Part shown: piece after piece, positions 63,240 through 64,000 of the stretch
Position numbering within the stretch: the stretch's first letter is position 1
Layout: each line of letters starts with the position of its first letter
Assembly: GCF_013030265.1 (NCBI RefSeq)
Contig: NZ_WPZQ01000002.1
Span: 248,001 to 312,000, forward strand
Direction of reading: 5' to 3'
DNA: 64,000 bases
DNA from: Ruegeria arenilitoris
GTDB lineage: Bacteria; Pseudomonadota; Alphaproteobacteria; Rhodobacterales; Rhodobacteraceae
The notes under the pieces: model-generated
The model's input: the letters and a program-made list of their open reading frames with translations, nothing else
Databases searched by the model: none
Told to the model about the DNA's origin: nothing
Program-made: the position numbers and the translations under genes

Positions 63240-64000
63240 TTATTGTTGGCCTGTGGCTAGCAGGTAGCCGACGCCAGCAGCAACAAGTAAACCCAGAACA
63301 ACTGCAATGGTGATCTTAATCGCAGACCAGGGGCGTTCACCCTGAACCCGGCCGGTCCGGCCGTTCACCACAAATCGATAGGTCTGGCCCCGGTACTTGT
63401 ACGCTGCCATCCATACCGGCAGCAGGATGTGCTTGAAGGTGACATCCCGCACTTCGGTCTCTAGCGCGTGAATCCTTTGTCTGTCGCCACCGATGTCGAA
63501 TCGGACATCCCGCTCAATGACTCGCGCCATGTATTGACGGGCTTCCTTGTATCCTTCCTGCAGCTCAACAGTGTAGGCTTCGGCCCGAAACCCGGCCAGG
63601 TATTCCGGTTGATAGGGTTCCAATGCCGGAAGATCCCATGGCTCTAGGGCATCAGTATAGCTTTTAGGTAACGAGCGTGAGGCCAGCACCAGTACATCGT
63701 CGAAGAAGCGCGCGACACGTCCGGATTTTGGTGTCCAGCGTACCTTGGGAACCTGCTGCTGGACTGGTTTTCCTTCGCGCATAACGGTTCGTGTTTCATA
63801 ATAAACAACACCCCGTTCGCCGCGATAGCTGGATTTCGTATCGGCATCAAAGGTCCAGTAAGGCACGTAAATGCCTTGCATTTTTCGTCCCTTGCGCGCG
63901 TAGTCTTTCAACCCATTTGGTGCAAACCACAAACGGCCCAACCAATCGCCCATCGCCTTGTGCGCCGATCTTTCATCAAGCGCAAAAGGCAAAACGCCCC
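63240..64000 (-). CDS. Membrane-anchored hypothetical protein, C-terminal part (continues past window end)
   Basis: The frame is open to base 64000 on the minus strand, so the N-terminus is missing; 252 residues are visible. It begins in GVLPFALDERSAHKAMGDWL, has GRLWFAPNGLKDYARK and YVPYWTFDADTKSSYRGERG, and ends with one transmembrane helix (ITIAVVLGLLVAAGVGYLLA). I recall proteins of this type in Rhodobacteraceae carrying an N-terminal TFIIB-type zinc ribbon, which would lie outside this window. Function unknown. Confidence 0.7.
   Translation of the reverse strand, partial: GVLPFALDERSAHKAMGDWLGRLWFAPNGLKDYARKGRKMQGIYVPYWTFDADTKSSYRGERGVVYYETRTVMREGKPVQQQVPKVRWTPKSGRVARFFDDVLVLASRSLPKSYTDALEPWDLPALEPYQPEYLAGFRAEAYTVELQEGYKEARQYMARVIERDVRFDIGGDRQRIHALETEVRDVTFKHILLPVWMAAYKYRGQTYRFVVNGRTGRVQGERPWSAIKITIAVVLGLLVAAGVGYLLATGQQ

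Noticed and set aside
1..64000. CRISPR arrays, insertion sequences, prophage or integrative elements
   Set aside because: I saw no spaced direct repeats, transposase, integrase or phage genes, and no boundary where gene content changes abruptly.

Overview
The window looks like core chromosome of a marine alphaproteobacterium of the Rhodobacteraceae (Roseobacter group, Ruegeria-like). This is inferred from family composition: a complete beta-hydroxyaspartate cycle cluster, mce next to a DUF1467 gene, three DUF6455-type genes, a PutA without a DNA-binding domain beside an Lrp-type regulator, and PhoX as the alkaline phosphatase. Genes are tightly packed on both strands with many 1-8 bp start/stop overlaps. 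I see no rRNA, insertion sequence, prophage, integrase or CRISPR array. There is one tRNA gene (Gly, anticodon TCC).

Layout. 1-2.2 kb: 3' part of an RND efflux permease. 2.2-8.7 kb: a VOC protein, carB, and divergently pabB-pabC plus a CPBP-type membrane protein. 8.7-18.2 kb: housekeeping and small genes (cfa, aspS, a receiver-only response regulator followed by an unlisted 39-residue membrane peptide, mce/DUF1467, EI24 and nitroreductase genes, an M48 lipoprotein with a YigZ protein, three tandem DUF6455-type genes, a double CDGSH protein, a small lipoprotein). 18.2-22.6 kb: dgkA, a secreted Tyr/His-rich protein, rimO and an AsmA protein. 22.6-27.2 kb: surface polysaccharide genes (phosphomannomutase/phosphoglucomutase, kdsA, a KpsE-like chain-length/export protein, a KpsT-like ATPase), with no KpsM permease in view. 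27.4-34.2 kb: a UDG-family protein, an SseB protein, yghU, a YHS protein, a J-domain protein, metF/metR divergent, suhB.

34.3-39.7 kb is the metabolic highlight: bhcA-bhcB-bhcC-bhcD on the minus strand with the IclR regulator bhcR divergent. The four enzymes convert two glyoxylate to oxaloacetate with internal recycling of glycine and aspartate, which lets marine bacteria grow on glycolate. The AT-rich gap between bhcA and bhcR carries repeated TGAAA/TTTCA half-sites that look like operators. 39.7-47.5 kb: a GFA protein, a rhomboid protease, putA/putR, a TPR protein and phoX. A Pho-box-like repeat lies at the right distance from a -10 element upstream of phoX. 47.7-52.7 kb: tRNA-Gly, an MsbA-like exporter, an acyl-CoA synthetase and an HSL-type esterase.

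52.7-63.1 kb is a long co-directional minus-strand run: dtd, a glycerate-2-kinase family gene, a CocE/NonD hydrolase, a four-gene peptide-type ABC importer (binding protein, two permeases, fused double ATPase) and an alkaline-phosphatase-superfamily phosphodiesterase. This is plausibly an import-and-hydrolyse module for a peptide, amide or ester substrate. The window ends inside a membrane-anchored protein that continues past base 64000.

Nothing I could prove to be a wholly new system is present. The best leads are the 39-residue peptide after the response regulator, the tandem DUF6455 trio beside a CDGSH protein, the bhc operator architecture, and the importer/hydrolase/kinase run. Start codons were often moved inward from the longest open frame where a Shine-Dalgarno (SD) sequence and family start agree; each entry says so.
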